Shown here: in pieces, positions 45,275 through 54,528 of the stretch
Layout of the letters: each line of letters opens with the position of its first letter
Position numbering within the stretch: position 1 is the first letter of the stretch
Assembly: GCA_036275915.1 (NCBI GenBank)
Contig: DASUCV010000023.1
Location: forward strand, 58,792 to 122,791
Origin: Candidatus Polarisedimenticolaceae bacterium
GTDB taxonomy: Bacteria; Acidobacteriota; Polarisedimenticolia; Polarisedimenticolales; DASRJG01
Length of the DNA stretch: 64,000 nucleotides
Reading direction: 5' to 3'
The notes under the pieces: generated by a model
Told to the model about the DNA's origin: nothing
The model's input: only the letters and a program-made list of their open reading frames with translations
Database searches by the model: none
Position numbers and translations under genes: made by a program

Positions 45275-46960
45275 GTGGACGGAACAGACGCCAAGATCGA
45301 GACCGGCGGGTATCGCGACTTCATCCGCCAGATCGTCGACGAGGACAACCGCACGGGGAAGCACGGCGGGAAGGTCGCGACGCGCTTCCCGCCGGAGCCG
45401 AACGGCTACCTCCACATCGGCCACGCGAAATCGATCTGCCTGAACTTCGGCCTGGCGCTCGACTACGGCGGCACCTGCAACCTCCGCTTCGACGACACGA
45501 ACCCGGCGAAGGAAGAAGTCGAGTACGTCGAGTCGATCATCAAGGACGTGCGCTGGCTGGGTTTCGACTGGGCCGACCGCCTCTACTACGCGTCGGACTA
45601 CTTCCAGACCCTGTACGACCAGGCGGTCGGGCTCATCGAGAAAGGCCTCGCGTACGTCGACCAGCTCTCCGCGGATGAGATCCGCGAGCATCGCGGCACG
45701 CTGACCGAGCCGGGGAAGAACAGCCCGTACCGCGATCGTCCGGCGGCCGAGAGCCTCGATCTGTTCGAGCGGATGAAGCGCGGCGAGTTCGACGAAGGCG
45801 CCTGCGTCCTCCGCGCGAAGATCGACATGGGGTCGCCGAACATCAACATGCGCGACCCGGCGCTCTACCGCGTGAAGAAGGCGTCGCACCATCGCACCGG
45901 CGACGCGTGGTGCATCTACCCGATGTACGACTACGCGCATCCCCTCTCCGACGCGATCGAGGGGATCACGCACTCGATCTGCACGCTCGAGTTCGAGGAC
46001 CATCGCCCGTTCTACGACTGGGTCGTCAAGAACTGCCCGACGAAGGGGAAGCCTCAACAGATCGAGTTCGCCCGCTTGAACCTGACCTACACGGTGATGA
46101 GCAAGCGGAAGCTCCTCCTCCTCGTGCAGGAGGGGCACGTCGCCGGCTGGGACGATCCGCGGATGCCGACGCTCTCGGGGATGCGCCGGCGCGGCTACAC
46201 GCCGGAGGCGATCCGCGCCTTCTGCGAGCGCATCGGCGTCGCGAAGCGAGACAGCATCGTCGACGTGCGTCTTCTGGAGCACGCGGTGCGTGAGGATCTC
46301 AACAAGCGCGCGCCGCGCGTCATGAGCGTGCTGAGGCCCCGCAAGCTCGTCATCGAGAACTACCCCGAAGGCCAGGTCGAGGAGTTCGAGGTCGCGGTGA
46401 ACCCCGAGGACGCCTCGGCCGGCATGCGCCGCGTGCCGTTCTCGCGCGAGCTGTACATCGACGACGACGATTTTCGGGAAACGCCGCCGCCGAAGTACCA
46501 CCGGCTCTTCCCGGGGAACGAGGTGCGGCTGCGCGGAGCGTATCTCGTGAAGTGCACCGGGGTGAACGGCGACACGATCGTGTGCACCTACGATCCCGCG
46601 TCCCGCGGCGGCGCCGCTCCCGACGGACGGCGCGTCAAGGGAACGATCCACTGGGTCTCGGCGGCGCACGCGGTGCAGGCGTCCGTCCGCCTGTACGAGT
46701 CGCTCTTCACCGCGGAGAACCCGAACGACGAGAGCGACGGGAAGGACTGGCGCGCGCACCTCAATCCGGGCTCGCTCGTCACGCTCTCCGGCGCGTACGT
46801 CGAAAAGGCGACCGCGGCGCTTCCGCCGGGGACGACGGTGCAGTTCGAGCGCCTCGGCTACTTCTGCGTCGACGCCGAGTCGACCCCGTCGGCTCCCGTC
46901 TTCGACCGCACGATCACGCTCAAGGACACGTGGGCCAAGATCGAGAAGAAGGGGTCGTGA
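45275..46960 (+). CDS. glnS: Glutamine--tRNA ligase
   Basis: A 561-aa class Ic synthetase. It shows [17 protein letters not shown] (HIGH), [29 protein letters not shown] core ([14 protein letters not shown]), the KMSKS-type VMSKRKL, and the two C-terminal beta-barrels of GlnRS. AGGGGA precedes the GTG start. Its presence together with an apparently standard gltX indicates direct glutaminylation and not the transamidation route only. It overlaps gltX by GTGA. Confidence 0.95.
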   Translation: MDGTDAKIETGGYRDFIRQIVDEDNRTGKHGGKVATRFPPEPNGYLHIGHAKSICLNFGLALDYGGTCNLRFDDTNPAKEEVEYVESIIKDVRWLGFDWADRLYYASDYFQTLYDQAVGLIEKGLAYVDQLSADEIREHRGTLTEPGKNSPYRDRPAAESLDLFERMKRGEFDEGACVLRAKIDMGSPNINMRDPALYRVKKASHHRTGDAWCIYPMYDYAHPLSDAIEGITHSICTLEFEDHRPFYDWVVKNCPTKGKPQQIEFARLNLTYTVMSKRKLLLLVQEGHVAGWDDPRMPTLSGMRRRGYTPEAIRAFCERIGVAKRDSIVDVRLLEHAVREDLNKRAPRVMSVLRPRKLVIENYPEGQVEEFEVAVNPEDASAGMRRVPFSRELYIDDDDFRETPPPKYHRLFPGNEVRLRGAYLVKCTGVNGDTIVCTYDPASRGGAAPDGRRVKGTIHWVSAAHAVQASVRLYESLFTAENPNDESDGKDWRAHLNPGSLVTLSGAYVEKATAALPPGTTVQFERLGYFCVDAESTPSAPVFDRTITLKDTWAKIEKKGS

Positions 46961-48381
46961 GCGTCCGGGTCCGCTTCGCGCCGAGCCCGACCGGATACCT
47001 GCACGTCGGGGGCGCGCGGACGGCGATCTTCAACTGGCTCTACGCGCGCCATCACGGCGGCGTGTTCGTGCTCCGCATCGAGGACACCGACGAGCAGCGC
47101 TCGTCTGAAGAGCTCGTGCGCGCGATTCTCGACGGGATGGCCTGGCTCGGCATGGCTCCCGACGAGGGGCCGTTCTTCCAGACGGCGCATCGCGCGCAGC
47201 ACGTCGCCGACGCGCGCCGCCTCCTCGATGAGAACAAGGCGTACCGCTGCTTCTGCGACGCGGCGACGCTCAAGGCGGAGCGCGAGGCCGCGGAGAAGGC
47301 CGGCGGCGGCTACATCTACCCGCGGCGCTGCCTCGGCATCCCGCGCGCGGAGTCCGACCGCCGTGCCGGCGCCGGCGAGCCGTTCGTCGTGCGCCTCGAG
47401 GTCCCGCCCGGCGCGACCGCGTGGGACGACGGTGTCCACGGCGCGACGTCGTTCCCGAACGAGGTCATCGAGGATCTCATCCTCCTGCGCTCCGACGGAA
47501 CGCCGACCTACAATCTCTCGGTGGTGTCGGACGACGTGGCGATGAGGATCACGCACGTCATCCGCGGCGACGATCACATCTCGAACACGCCGAAGCAGAT
47601 CCTGATCTACCGCGGCCTCGGGAACGAGCCGCCCACGTTCGCGCACCTGCCGCTGATCCTCGGGACGGACAAGAAGCGCCTGTCGAAGAGGCACGGCGCG
47701 ACCTCCGTCCTCGAGTACCGCGACGAAGGGATCCTCCCCGACGCGATGTTCAACTTCCTCGCCCTCCTCGGCTGGAACCCCGGCGACGAGCGGGTGAAGA
47801 TGACGCGCGACGAGCTCCGAGCCGCGTTCGACCTCGGCGGCGTCGGGAAGTCGGGAGCGGTCTTCGATCGCGCGAAGCTCGAATGGCTGAACGGGCTCTA
47901 CGTCGCCGAGATGAGCGGCGCCGCCTTCGAGGCCGAGGCGCGACGGCGGCTCGTCGATGCGGGATTCGCCCCGGGGGACGATTCCCGGCTGCGCGGAATC
48001 CTCTCCCTGCTCCAGCCCCGCGTGAAAACCCTGGCCGCGATCGCGGAAGACGCTCGCTTTTTCTTCGTGGCGGACGACGCGCTGGATTACGACGCCGACG
48101 GCGTGCGCAAGCACATGAAGGATCCGGCGGCCGTCGGCGCCCTGGCGGACGAGTGGAAGGCCCTTCCGGACTGGTCCGCGGCGGCGCTGGAAAGCTCGCT
48201 CCGCGCCCTCGCGGAGCAGCGCGGGCTCAAGGCCGGGCAGCTCATCCATCCCGTGCGCCTTGCGGTGACCGGCCGCACGGCGAGCCCCGGCCTCTTCGAG
48301 GTCGTGGAGCTGCTCGGTCGGGAGCGCGCGCTCGGAAGGATGCGGCGGCTTCTCGACCTCGTTTCAGCCGGTTTGGTATAG
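46957..48381 (+). CDS. gltX: Glutamate--tRNA ligase
   Basis: A 474-aa enzyme. [18 protein letters not shown] (HVGG variant of HIGH), [29 protein letters not shown] and the KMSKS-type [10 protein letters not shown] are present, followed by the anticodon-binding helical domains. The GTG start overlaps the glnS TGA. Its TAG stop lies inside the -10-like TATAGT in front of tRNA-Gln. Confidence 0.95.
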   Translation: MSVRVRFAPSPTGYLHVGGARTAIFNWLYARHHGGVFVLRIEDTDEQRSSEELVRAILDGMAWLGMAPDEGPFFQTAHRAQHVADARRLLDENKAYRCFCDAATLKAEREAAEKAGGGYIYPRRCLGIPRAESDRRAGAGEPFVVRLEVPPGATAWDDGVHGATSFPNEVIEDLILLRSDGTPTYNLSVVSDDVAMRITHVIRGDDHISNTPKQILIYRGLGNEPPTFAHLPLILGTDKKRLSKRHGATSVLEYRDEGILPDAMFNFLALLGWNPGDERVKMTRDELRAAFDLGGVGKSGAVFDRAKLEWLNGLYVAEMSGAAFEAEARRRLVDAGFAPGDDSRLRGILSLLQPRVKTLAAIAEDARFFFVADDALDYDADGVRKHMKDPAAVGALADEWKALPDWSAAALESSLRALAEQRGLKAGQLIHPVRLAVTGRTASPGLFEVVELLGRERALGRMRRLLDLVSAGLV

Positions 48382-48382
48382 T
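48377..48382 (+). promoter_or_regulatory. Putative -10 of tRNA-Gln overlapping the gltX stop
   Basis: TATAGT, 13 bp before the tRNA. The TAG inside is the gltX stop. The -35 is weak, so read-through from gltX is equally possible. Confidence 0.42.
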
Positions 48383-48395
48383 GCCGAGGTCCTGC

Positions 48396-48469
48396 TGGGG
48401 AGTCGTCCAATGGTAGGACATGCGGCTCTGGACCGTAGAATCGGGGTTCGAATCCCTGCTCCCCAGCCA
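48396..48469 (+). tRNA. tRNA-Gln(CTG)
   Basis: A 74-nt tRNA with acceptor TGGGGAG/CTCCCCA, anticodon CTG in the loop CTCTGGA, T-loop GGTTCGAATCC and encoded CCA. The last base of the CCA is the A of the ATG of the following gene. Confidence 0.95.
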
Positions 48470-49479
48470 TGAACGCGATGGTGCTCGACCGCCAGGCGGG
48501 CATCGCGACCAAGCCTCTTGCACCGCGCAGCCTCCCCGATCCCCTCCCCGGCCCGCACGAGATCGTCGTCCGCGTCGCCGCATGCGGCATCTGCCGCACC
48601 GACCTGCACGTGATCGAGGGTGATCTTCCGCCGCACAGGCTCCCGCTCGTACCCGGGCATCAGGTCGTCGGACGCGTCGACGCCGCGGGCGACGGAGCCA
48701 TGCGCTTCAAGCTCGGCGACCGCGTCGGGATCGCGTGGCTGCACGCCACGTGCGGCGCGTGCGTCTTCTGCTCCATGGGCGCCGAGAACCTCTGCGAGCG
48801 GTCGCTCTACACCGGATGGGACGCCGACGGCGGGTACGCCGAGCGTGCGGTCGTCCATGAAGATTACGCGTACGCGATCCCCGCGGCGTTCGCCGACGAC
48901 GAGGCGGCGCCGCTCCTCTGCGCGGGGATCATCGGCTACCGGGCGCTCGCGCGTTCGCGCGTACCCGCCGGTGGCCGCCTGGGCCTCTACGGCTTCGGCT
49001 CCTCGGCGCACATCGTCGCGCAGCTCGCCAAGGCGCGCGGATGCTCGCTCTACGTCGCGACGCGCGGCGAGGCCCACCGGGCGGCGGCCGAGGAGCTGGG
49101 CGCGGCGTGGGTCGGGGGCGCCACGGACGTCCCGCCGGTCGCGCTCGATGCGGCGATCGTCTTCGCGCCGGCCGGCGAGATCGTGCCGCCGGCGCTCGCC
49201 GCTCTCCGCAAAGGAGGAACGGTGGCGCTCGCCGGCATCCACATGAGCCCGATCCCGGCGATGGATTACGGGCCGCACCTCTTCCACGAGAAGACCCTGA
49301 CGAGCGTCGAGTCCAACACGCGGGCCGACGGCGAGGCGCTCCTCCGCGAGGCGGCCGCCATTCCTCTCCGTCCCCGCGTCGCGAGCTTCCCGCTCGCGGA
49401 GGCGAACGAGGCGCTGGCGGCGCTCGCGGGGGACGGTTTCCGGGGCACGGCGGTCCTCGTTCCGCTGCTATCCTCTTGA
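48469..49479 (+). CDS. Zinc-dependent alcohol dehydrogenase (MDR family)
   Basis: A 336-aa medium-chain dehydrogenase. The catalytic zinc site is seen as ACGICRTDLHVIEG and VPGHQVVGRV, and the structural zinc cluster as CGACVFCSMGAENLC (four Cys). The Rossmann part is GRLGLYGFGSSAHIVAQLAK. It resembles the AdhA/AdhP-like oxidoreductases of variable alcohol substrate. The ATG at 48469 shares its first base with tRNA-Gln, and no SD exists because the tRNA stem occupies that place. A second in-frame ATG lies 9 bp downstream. Confidence 0.88.
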   Translation: MNAMVLDRQAGIATKPLAPRSLPDPLPGPHEIVVRVAACGICRTDLHVIEGDLPPHRLPLVPGHQVVGRVDAAGDGAMRFKLGDRVGIAWLHATCGACVFCSMGAENLCERSLYTGWDADGGYAERAVVHEDYAYAIPAAFADDEAAPLLCAGIIGYRALARSRVPAGGRLGLYGFGSSAHIVAQLAKARGCSLYVATRGEAHRAAAEELGAAWVGGATDVPPVALDAAIVFAPAGEIVPPALAALRKGGTVALAGIHMSPIPAMDYGPHLFHEKTLTSVESNTRADGEALLREAAAIPLRPRVASFPLAEANEALAALAGDGFRGTAVLVPLLSS

Positions 49480-49482
49480 GGC

Positions 49483-50502
49483 ATGGCGGGGCGGATCGCA
49501 CTCGTGACCGGGGCCGGCGGGGAGATGGGACATCTGCTCCTCCCCGAGCTCACGAGGGCCGGGTACGACCTCGTCACGCTCGACCTCAATCCGCTCGATG
49601 AAGGCCTGCGGCCGCTCTGCGCCGAGGCGGTCACGGGAAGCGTCGCCGACTCGGCGCTCCTCACGCGCCTGTTCCGCGAGCATCCCCCCGAGGTCGTCTT
49701 CCATCTCGCGGCGCTCCTCTCCTCGAAGTCGGAGCGCGATCCCGATCTCGCGCACGAGATCAACGTCGGCGCGACGCTCGACCTCTTCCGGCTCGGGCGC
49801 GAGCGCGCGCGGCAGTCCGGGGTGGACGTGCGGTTCCTCTTCCCGAGCAGCATCGCCGTCTACGGCCTGCCCGATGCCGCCGCCAAGGCGCGCGCGGGGG
49901 CGGTCGCCGAAGATCAGTGGAACCAGCCCGCGGGCATGTACGGCTGTAACAAGCTCTACGACGAGATGGTCGGCTCGTACTTCACCGCACGCGCACGGAA
50001 GGACGGGACGCCCGGGCTCGACTTCCGCGCGATCCGCTTCCCCGGGCTCATCTCCGCGGAGACCCTGCCGTCGGGCGGCACGAGCGACTACGCGCCCGAG
50101 ATGATCCACGCCGCGGCCCAGGGCCACCCGTACGCTTGCTTCGTCTCCGCGGACACGCGGATGCCGTTCATGACGATGCCGGACGCGGTCGGCGCGCTCC
50201 TCCGGCTCGACGCCGCGCCGGCGGCGAAGCTCACGACGCGGGTCTACAACATCGGCGCGTTCAGCCCCTCCGCGGCCGAGATCAGGGACGCGGTCCTCAC
50301 CCACTACCCCGACGCCGAGATCGTCTTCGAGCCGGTCGCGTGGCGCCAGGCGATCGTCGACACGTGGCCCGAGAGCGTCGACGACTCCCGCGCCCGGCGC
50401 GACTGGGGCCACGCACCGAAGTACCGTCTCGCGGAGGCCGTCAAGAACTACCTCGTGCCCGCGCTCCAGGCGCGCTACGGCGTGCGGGTCGGGCGGCTAT
50501 AA
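49483..50502 (+). CDS. SDR-type L-threonine 3-dehydrogenase-like protein
   Basis: A 339-aa extended SDR. Nucleotide motif VTGAGGEMGHLLL, HLAALLSSKSERDP, the catalytic Ser and YGCNK (Tyr-x3-Lys), RFPGLIS and GGTSDYAPEMIHAAAQ correspond to the GalE-like L-threonine dehydrogenases that oxidise threonine to 2-amino-3-ketobutyrate. An epimerase is the alternative. It begins 3 bp after the MDR dehydrogenase. Its TAA is inside the TATAAT of the next gene. Confidence 0.8.
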   Translation: MAGRIALVTGAGGEMGHLLLPELTRAGYDLVTLDLNPLDEGLRPLCAEAVTGSVADSALLTRLFREHPPEVVFHLAALLSSKSERDPDLAHEINVGATLDLFRLGRERARQSGVDVRFLFPSSIAVYGLPDAAAKARAGAVAEDQWNQPAGMYGCNKLYDEMVGSYFTARARKDGTPGLDFRAIRFPGLISAETLPSGGTSDYAPEMIHAAAQGHPYACFVSADTRMPFMTMPDAVGALLRLDAAPAAKLTTRVYNIGAFSPSAAEIRDAVLTHYPDAEIVFEPVAWRQAIVDTWPESVDDSRARRDWGHAPKYRLAEAVKNYLVPALQARYGVRVGRL

Positions 50503-50503
50503 T
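50498..50503 (+). promoter_or_regulatory. Putative -10 of the H1-like gene
   Basis: A perfect TATAAT, 25 nt before the ATG, containing the stop codon of the upstream dehydrogenase gene. Confidence 0.5.
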
Positions 50504-50528
50504 CGCCGCCCTGTCTACGGAGAATCCC

Positions 50529-50978
50529 ATGGCAAAGAAGAAGGCGAAGAAGGCGGCCAAGAAAGCCGCGAAGAAGGCGATGAAGAAGGCGGCGAAGAAG
50601 GCGGCCGCCAAGACGGCCGTCAAGAAGGCCGCCAAGCCGAAGAAGTCCGCGAAGAAAGCGGCCCCCAAGAAGACGACGAAGGCGCCCGCCAAAAAGGCGG
50701 CTCCGAAGAAAGCCGTCGCGAAGAAAGCCGTCGCAAAGAAGACCATCGCCGCCCCCTCGCGCGCGACGATCTCGAGGCGGCCGACGACGCGCGACGATCA
50801 CGCCGGCGTGCGAATCGCGCCCACGGCTCCCGAGCGCATCACCCCGGGTCCGAAGCCGGCGCCCGATCCTCTGGCGATGCCGATCGCGATCCCGGTCGAG
50901 CACCCGATCGCGTCGCCGAGCGTCCGTCCGGCGCCGCTCTTCGAGCGCGAGCTGTTCCCGCACGACGACGAGGAGTGA
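50529..50978 (+). CDS. Lysine/alanine-rich histone H1-like protein
   Basis: A 149-aa protein. The first ~80 residues are AKKA/APKK-type repeats (MAKKKAKKAAKKAAKKAMKK and following), like the C-terminal tail of histone H1 and bacterial HctB/AlgP-type proteins, and are expected to coat DNA or RNA. The second half is Pro/Arg-rich and ends acidic (FERELFPHDDEE). ATG 50529 has GGAG about 9 bp upstream; the open frame extending further upstream is a shadow. The GTGA overlap with plsC suggests coupled expression. Confidence 0.75.
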   Translation: MAKKKAKKAAKKAAKKAMKKAAKKAAAKTAVKKAAKPKKSAKKAAPKKTTKAPAKKAAPKKAVAKKAVAKKTIAAPSRATISRRPTTRDDHAGVRIAPTAPERITPGPKPAPDPLAMPIAIPVEHPIASPSVRPAPLFERELFPHDDEE

Positions 50979-51646
50979 CGCTCACCGAGGCACGGCTCGC
51001 CGCCACCTCGGTCGCGCTCCGCGTCGCGTTCGCTCCGGTCCTGACGGCCGGCTTCCATCTGCGGATGGTCGGGCGGCCGCATCTTCCCGACCGCGGCGCC
51101 GCGATCGTCCTCTCGAACCACGCCTCGTTCCTCGATCCGTTCCTCATCAGCGCGCGGTGCGGCCGGCCGGTACGCTGGCTCGTGTCGCGCGAGTTCTACG
51201 CGAAGCCGCAGCTCCAGTGGGCCCTCCGCTGGCTCGGCACGATCCCGGTCGGCGGCGGGCGGAGCATGGTGCGCTCGTACCGGCGCATCGCGGAGGTCCT
51301 CTCTCGCGGCGGCCTTGTCGGCATCTTTCCGGAAGGCGGCATCTCACGTGACGGCGAGATGAAGACGTTCCACGAAGGGGCGGCCGTCCTTGCCCGCCGC
51401 TTCGACGTGCCGGTCGTCCCGATGCACATCCACGGGAGCTACGAAGCGCTCTCGCGTTACGCGAAATGGCCGCGCTTCGTCCCGATCACGATCCGCGTCG
51501 GGCCGCCTCTCAGAGGGGACAGCTTCCGAAACTCGGACAGCAGAGTTTCGGAAGCTGTCCCCTCTAATGAGGTCGCGGCGCTCACCGAGGCGATGCGCGC
51601 CGCGATCGCGGCGCTCGAGAGCGAGAACCGAGCCGTGCCGCGTTAG
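50975..51646 (+). CDS. plsC: 1-acyl-sn-glycerol-3-phosphate acyltransferase
   Basis: A 223-aa PlsC-type acyltransferase of phosphatidic acid synthesis. It has NHASFLDPF (HX4D), the FPEGGISRDG motif and the KTFHEGAAVLARRF, VPVVPMHIHG region. Near the C-terminus residues about 180-198 (RGDSFRNSDSRVSEAVPSN) are encoded by a 54-bp inverted repeat (51512-51565) that fits in frame and looks foreign. The GTG start overlaps the H1-like TGA. The last 4 bp overlap the convergent hybrid kinase. Confidence 0.88.
   Translation: MTLTEARLAATSVALRVAFAPVLTAGFHLRMVGRPHLPDRGAAIVLSNHASFLDPFLISARCGRPVRWLVSREFYAKPQLQWALRWLGTIPVGGGRSMVRSYRRIAEVLSRGGLVGIFPEGGISRDGEMKTFHEGAAVLARRFDVPVVPMHIHGSYEALSRYAKWPRFVPITIRVGPPLRGDSFRNSDSRVSEAVPSNEVAALTEAMRAAIAALESENRAVPR
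51512..51565. repeat. Perfect 23-bp inverted repeat within plsC
   Basis: Left arm 51512-51534 starts AGAGGGGACAG; right arm 51543-51565 is its exact reverse complement; spacer 8 bp. It can form a 23-bp stem in the mRNA. No other copy is seen in the window. Confidence 0.92.
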
Positions 51647-53748
51647 CTGGCCGCGCGAGCGGTGCCTCCGGCGCGGATGGCCTGGACGAGGACGTCCCGG
51701 ACGTTGTCGACGTCGAGCGGCTTGGCGAGGATCCGGTTCGGCAGACCCTCGAGGAAGCGCAGGCTCTCCTGGCGGACGAGATCGCCGGTCGCGAAGACGA
51801 ACCGGCGCAGGAGGGAGGGACGCTCCTCCGCGACCCGCTCGTAGAGCGCGCGTCCGTCGAGACGCGGCATGCGCAGATCGGCGACGATGAGATCGAAGTC
51901 GGTCTCGAGGATTCGGCTCCACGCCTCTTCACCGTCGCGCGCGGTCGTCACGAGAGCACCGTCGTGCTGCAGAACGCGTGAGAAGAGGTCGAGGATCAAC
52001 GGCTCGTCCTCGGCGACGAGCACGCGCCGCCCCGCGAGAGCGCGGCTGGGCGGGTGCGCGGCCGGCTCGGCGGCGGCCATCGGTCCCGACGCGCGTGGCA
52101 GCGTCATCGTGAAGCGCGCGCCGTGTCCCGGCTGTTCGGGCGCGAGCGCGATCCTCCCGCCGTGCTCCTCGACGATTCCGTAGGAGACCGAAAGGCCGAG
52201 CCCGGTCCCCTTGCCGGCCTCCTTCGTCGTGAAGAACGGATCGAAGATGCGATGGCGGACCGCGGGCGGAATCCCGGGCCCGCTGTCCTCCACTTCGAGG
52301 ACGACCTCGTCCGCCGTCGCCGTGAGGCGCACGGTGATCCGCCCCGGGCCGCCGGTCGCCTCGATCGCCTGCTCGGCGTTGTTGATCAGGTTGAGGACGA
52401 CCTGCTCGATCTGATGGAAGTCGAAGAGGGCGAGCGGCAACGGCTCCGCCGTCTCGAGCGTGACGTCGACCCTCGAGGCGCGGAGGTGGTAGGTCTTGAG
52501 GTCGATGATCTTGCGGACGCAGGCGGCGAGGTCCTGCGCCTTCTTCTCCGCCCGGTGCTTGCGCGCGAAGGAGAGCAGGTTCACGACGATCTTCTGGCAG
52601 CGCCGCGCCGACTCGACGATGCGCCCGAGGTCGCGGTCGAGATCCTCGCGCCGCTCATCGCCCTGGATGAGCTGCGCATACCCGAGGACCGCCGAGAGCG
52701 GATTGTTGAGCTCGTGCGCGACGCCGGCGACGACCTCGCCAAGGCTCGAGAGGCGATCGGCCTGAGCGAGGCTGCGCTCCGCACGGCGAAGATCGGTCAC
52801 GTCGCGCCCGAGGAGCACGTGCCCGGCCGTGCCTCCGTTCGGATCGCGGAGCGCCGCGCTCAGGAGGTGGATCTCGACCTCCTCGCCGTCGGGCCGTGTG
52901 AGGAGGAGGTCGCGTCCCTTCCTGCCGGTCGCCGCGTGCGGCGCCGCATCCGGAACGATGTCGGCAAGAGGCCGTCCCACCGCTTCGCGCGCGAAGATCC
53001 CGGTGAGGTCCTCGGCGGCGCGGTTGAACTCGGTGACGATGCCGCGCGCGTCGACCGCCACGATGACGTCCGGCGTGCCGTCGAGGACGCGGCGGAGCTT
53101 CTCGCCGGTCGCGCGGTGGCGCGCCGCTTCCGTCCCGGCGTCGCGATAGAGGAGCGCATTCTTGAGGGCGTTCGTCGATGCGGCGGCGGCGACCCGGCAG
53201 AACCGCATCTCGCGCTCGGTGAACGGCACCTCGCGGCTGGCGCGCAGGAAGAGCGTCCCGAGAACTTCCTTCCCGAAAACGAGCGGCATGACGAGGAGCG
53301 ACCGGTAGCCCATGCGGAGGAGGAGATCGCGCACGGGCTCGAGGAGCGGGTCGCTCGCGACGTCCTCGATGTAGACGGGCTCGCGGGTCTCGACCGCGCG
53401 GCGGATCTCCGGATACTTCGTCATGTCGATCGCGAGCATGTCGGCTTCGGGGTTGTCGCTCGCGGCGAGCACGAAGCAGCGCTGCGCCCCCTCGTCGACG
53501 AGGACGATCGAGCAGCGATGCGCGCCGACGCGCTCGCCCACCTTGCGCACGATGACTCCCATGATCGTGCGAAGGTCGAGCGACCCGGTGATCGTCTCGG
53601 TGATCTCGAGGATCGCGCGCAGCTCGTCGCGCTCGCGCGCGACCGCCGCCCGGCCCCTCCGCTTGCCTTGCAGCCGCCCGAGAACGAACGCTCCCGCGGC
53701 CGCGGCGAGGACAAGAGGGAGGACGACGGCGACCGAGATCAAGCGCAC
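51643..53748 (-). CDS. Hybrid sensor histidine kinase with C-terminal receiver
   Basis: A 701-aa protein from GTG. An N-terminal membrane segment ([20 protein letters not shown]), a GAF domain (about 45-200), a PAS domain ([27 protein letters not shown]), HisKA with [13 protein letters not shown], HATPase with [22 protein letters not shown] and GTGLGLSV, and a receiver VLVAEDEP...[10 protein letters not shown] with the phosphoacceptor Asp. It contains its own receiver but no DNA-binding output, so a phosphorelay partner is expected. Its stop overlaps plsC tail to tail. Confidence 0.92.
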   Translation of the reverse strand: MRLISVAVVLPLVLAAAAGAFVLGRLQGKRRGRAAVARERDELRAILEITETITGSLDLRTIMGVIVRKVGERVGAHRCSIVLVDEGAQRCFVLAASDNPEADMLAIDMTKYPEIRRAVETREPVYIEDVASDPLLEPVRDLLLRMGYRSLLVMPLVFGKEVLGTLFLRASREVPFTEREMRFCRVAAAASTNALKNALLYRDAGTEAARHRATGEKLRRVLDGTPDVIVAVDARGIVTEFNRAAEDLTGIFAREAVGRPLADIVPDAAPHAATGRKGRDLLLTRPDGEEVEIHLLSAALRDPNGGTAGHVLLGRDVTDLRRAERSLAQADRLSSLGEVVAGVAHELNNPLSAVLGYAQLIQGDERREDLDRDLGRIVESARRCQKIVVNLLSFARKHRAEKKAQDLAACVRKIIDLKTYHLRASRVDVTLETAEPLPLALFDFHQIEQVVLNLINNAEQAIEATGGPGRITVRLTATADEVVLEVEDSGPGIPPAVRHRIFDPFFTTKEAGKGTGLGLSVSYGIVEEHGGRIALAPEQPGHGARFTMTLPRASGPMAAAEPAAHPPSRALAGRRVLVAEDEPLILDLFSRVLQHDGALVTTARDGEEAWSRILETDFDLIVADLRMPRLDGRALYERVAEERPSLLRRFVFATGDLVRQESLRFLEGLPNRILAKPLDVDNVRDVLVQAIRAGGTARAAS

Positions 53749-53826
53749 CCCACGTGAGCGGAAAAAGGCGGACCTTGGCCAAATATAGGCAGCGAGTACG
53801 AGAGTGCAACCGCGGAAGTCGCCTGC

Positions 53827-53832
53827 TAGAAT
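53827..53832 (+). promoter_or_regulatory. Putative extended -10 of tRNA-Glu
   Basis: TGCTAGAAT, with the hexamer 7 nt before the tRNA 5' end, so transcription would start at the mature end. The -35 (GTGCAA at 53804) is weak. Confidence 0.5.
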
Positions 53833-53839
53833 CCGCGAC

Positions 53840-53914
53840 GGCGCTATCGTCTAGGGGTTAGGACGGGTGGTTCTCAGCCATCAAACCGGGGTTCGAATCC
53901 CCGTAGCGCTACCA
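53840..53914 (+). tRNA. tRNA-Glu(CTC)
   Basis: A 75-nt tRNA. Acceptor GGCGCTA/TAGCGCT with a G-U first pair, anticodon CTC in loop TTCTCAG, T-loop GGTTCGAATCC, encoded CCA. It is the attachment site of the island; its 3' half is duplicated at 60934-60981. Confidence 0.95.
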
Positions 53915-53916
53915 AC
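53869..53916 (+). repeat. attL-like 48-bp direct repeat in tRNA-Glu
   Basis: Identical over 48 bp to 60934-60981. It begins at the anticodon stem and ends 2 bp past the CCA. Confidence 0.92.
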
Positions 53917-54264
53917 CAGATCCTTTGAGATTTCCATCTGACTGGCAGGACTCTGCGGCCACGCTCCATGCGCGCGGGAGGGATTGTGCGCGTTTTGTGC
54001 GTGACCGGCTGAAGAAGGCATCGCTCTTACCGGACCGTTCCGTCGGTCTTGATTTCCGCCACATTCGATTTCGTGACGGGAGCCGAGGTGCAAGGCGAGC
54101 TTTCGCTGCGCCTCTCGCTGATCTTGCGTGTCCACGATGTCGTAGCGATAGAACATCGCATCGGTCTTCCAGCCGCCGATCTCCTTGATCGTGCTCTTGT
54201 CCACCCCAGCACGGCGGAGGTGCCGCGCGGCGGAGTGCCGGAGGTTGTGCCTCCATCGGTGCAC
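53881..54264 (-). pseudogene. Tyrosine recombinase (integrase), C-terminal fragment
   Basis: About 128 codons from a GTG at 54264. HNLRHSAARHLRRAG gives the catalytic HxxR, GGWKTDAMFYRYDIVD gives the Trp/His position and the nucleophilic Tyr. The N-terminal core-binding domain and first catalytic Arg are missing; the frame upstream runs into the first palindrome and a stop codon (~54320). The C-terminal tail (VGSATGIRTPV) and the stop are read from the antisense of tRNA-Glu. It is a remnant and unlikely to be active. Confidence 0.82.
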
Positions 54265-54288
54265 GCGAGCGGCAAACGATACGACGAG

Positions 54289-54316
54289 GGAACGACGGTA
54301 TATATACCATCGTTCC
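54289..54316. repeat. Palindrome 1 with GGTATATATACC core
   Basis: A 28-bp inverted repeat with one mismatched pair; its core GGTATATATACC is at 54297-54308. Confidence 0.85.
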
Positions 54317-54375
54317 TACGGCACCTTCTAGTTTTTGCCCTGATCTACCATGTTTTTTGAAAGTGTAGCTCACCC

Positions 54376-54407
54376 CGGACGCTTAGGTATATATACCTAA
54401 GCGTCCG
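54376..54407. repeat. Palindrome 2, perfect 32 bp with GGTATATATACC core
   Basis: A perfect 32-bp palindrome; arms begin CGGACGCTTA and the core is the same as palindrome 1. The arms differ from those of the other two copies. Confidence 0.9.
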
Positions 54408-54481
54408 AGCAGCGCGATTTATTGCGGCCACACCCAGAAAGCCCCCTGTTTCAGCATTTTATTTCCAAATGTGTCGCCGAA

Positions 54482-54512
54482 CCTTGCTGTAGTATATATA
54501 CCTACAGCAAGG
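54482..54512. repeat. Palindrome 3 with GTATATATAC core, before abiEi
   Basis: 11-bp arms (CCTTGCTGTAG/CTACAGCAAGG) around a TATATATAC centre. It ends 16 bp before the AbiEi-like start codon, with an SD-like AAGGA right after it, so a hairpin in the leader mRNA is possible. Confidence 0.85.
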
Positions 54513-54528
54513 AACGAAGGAACTTGGA

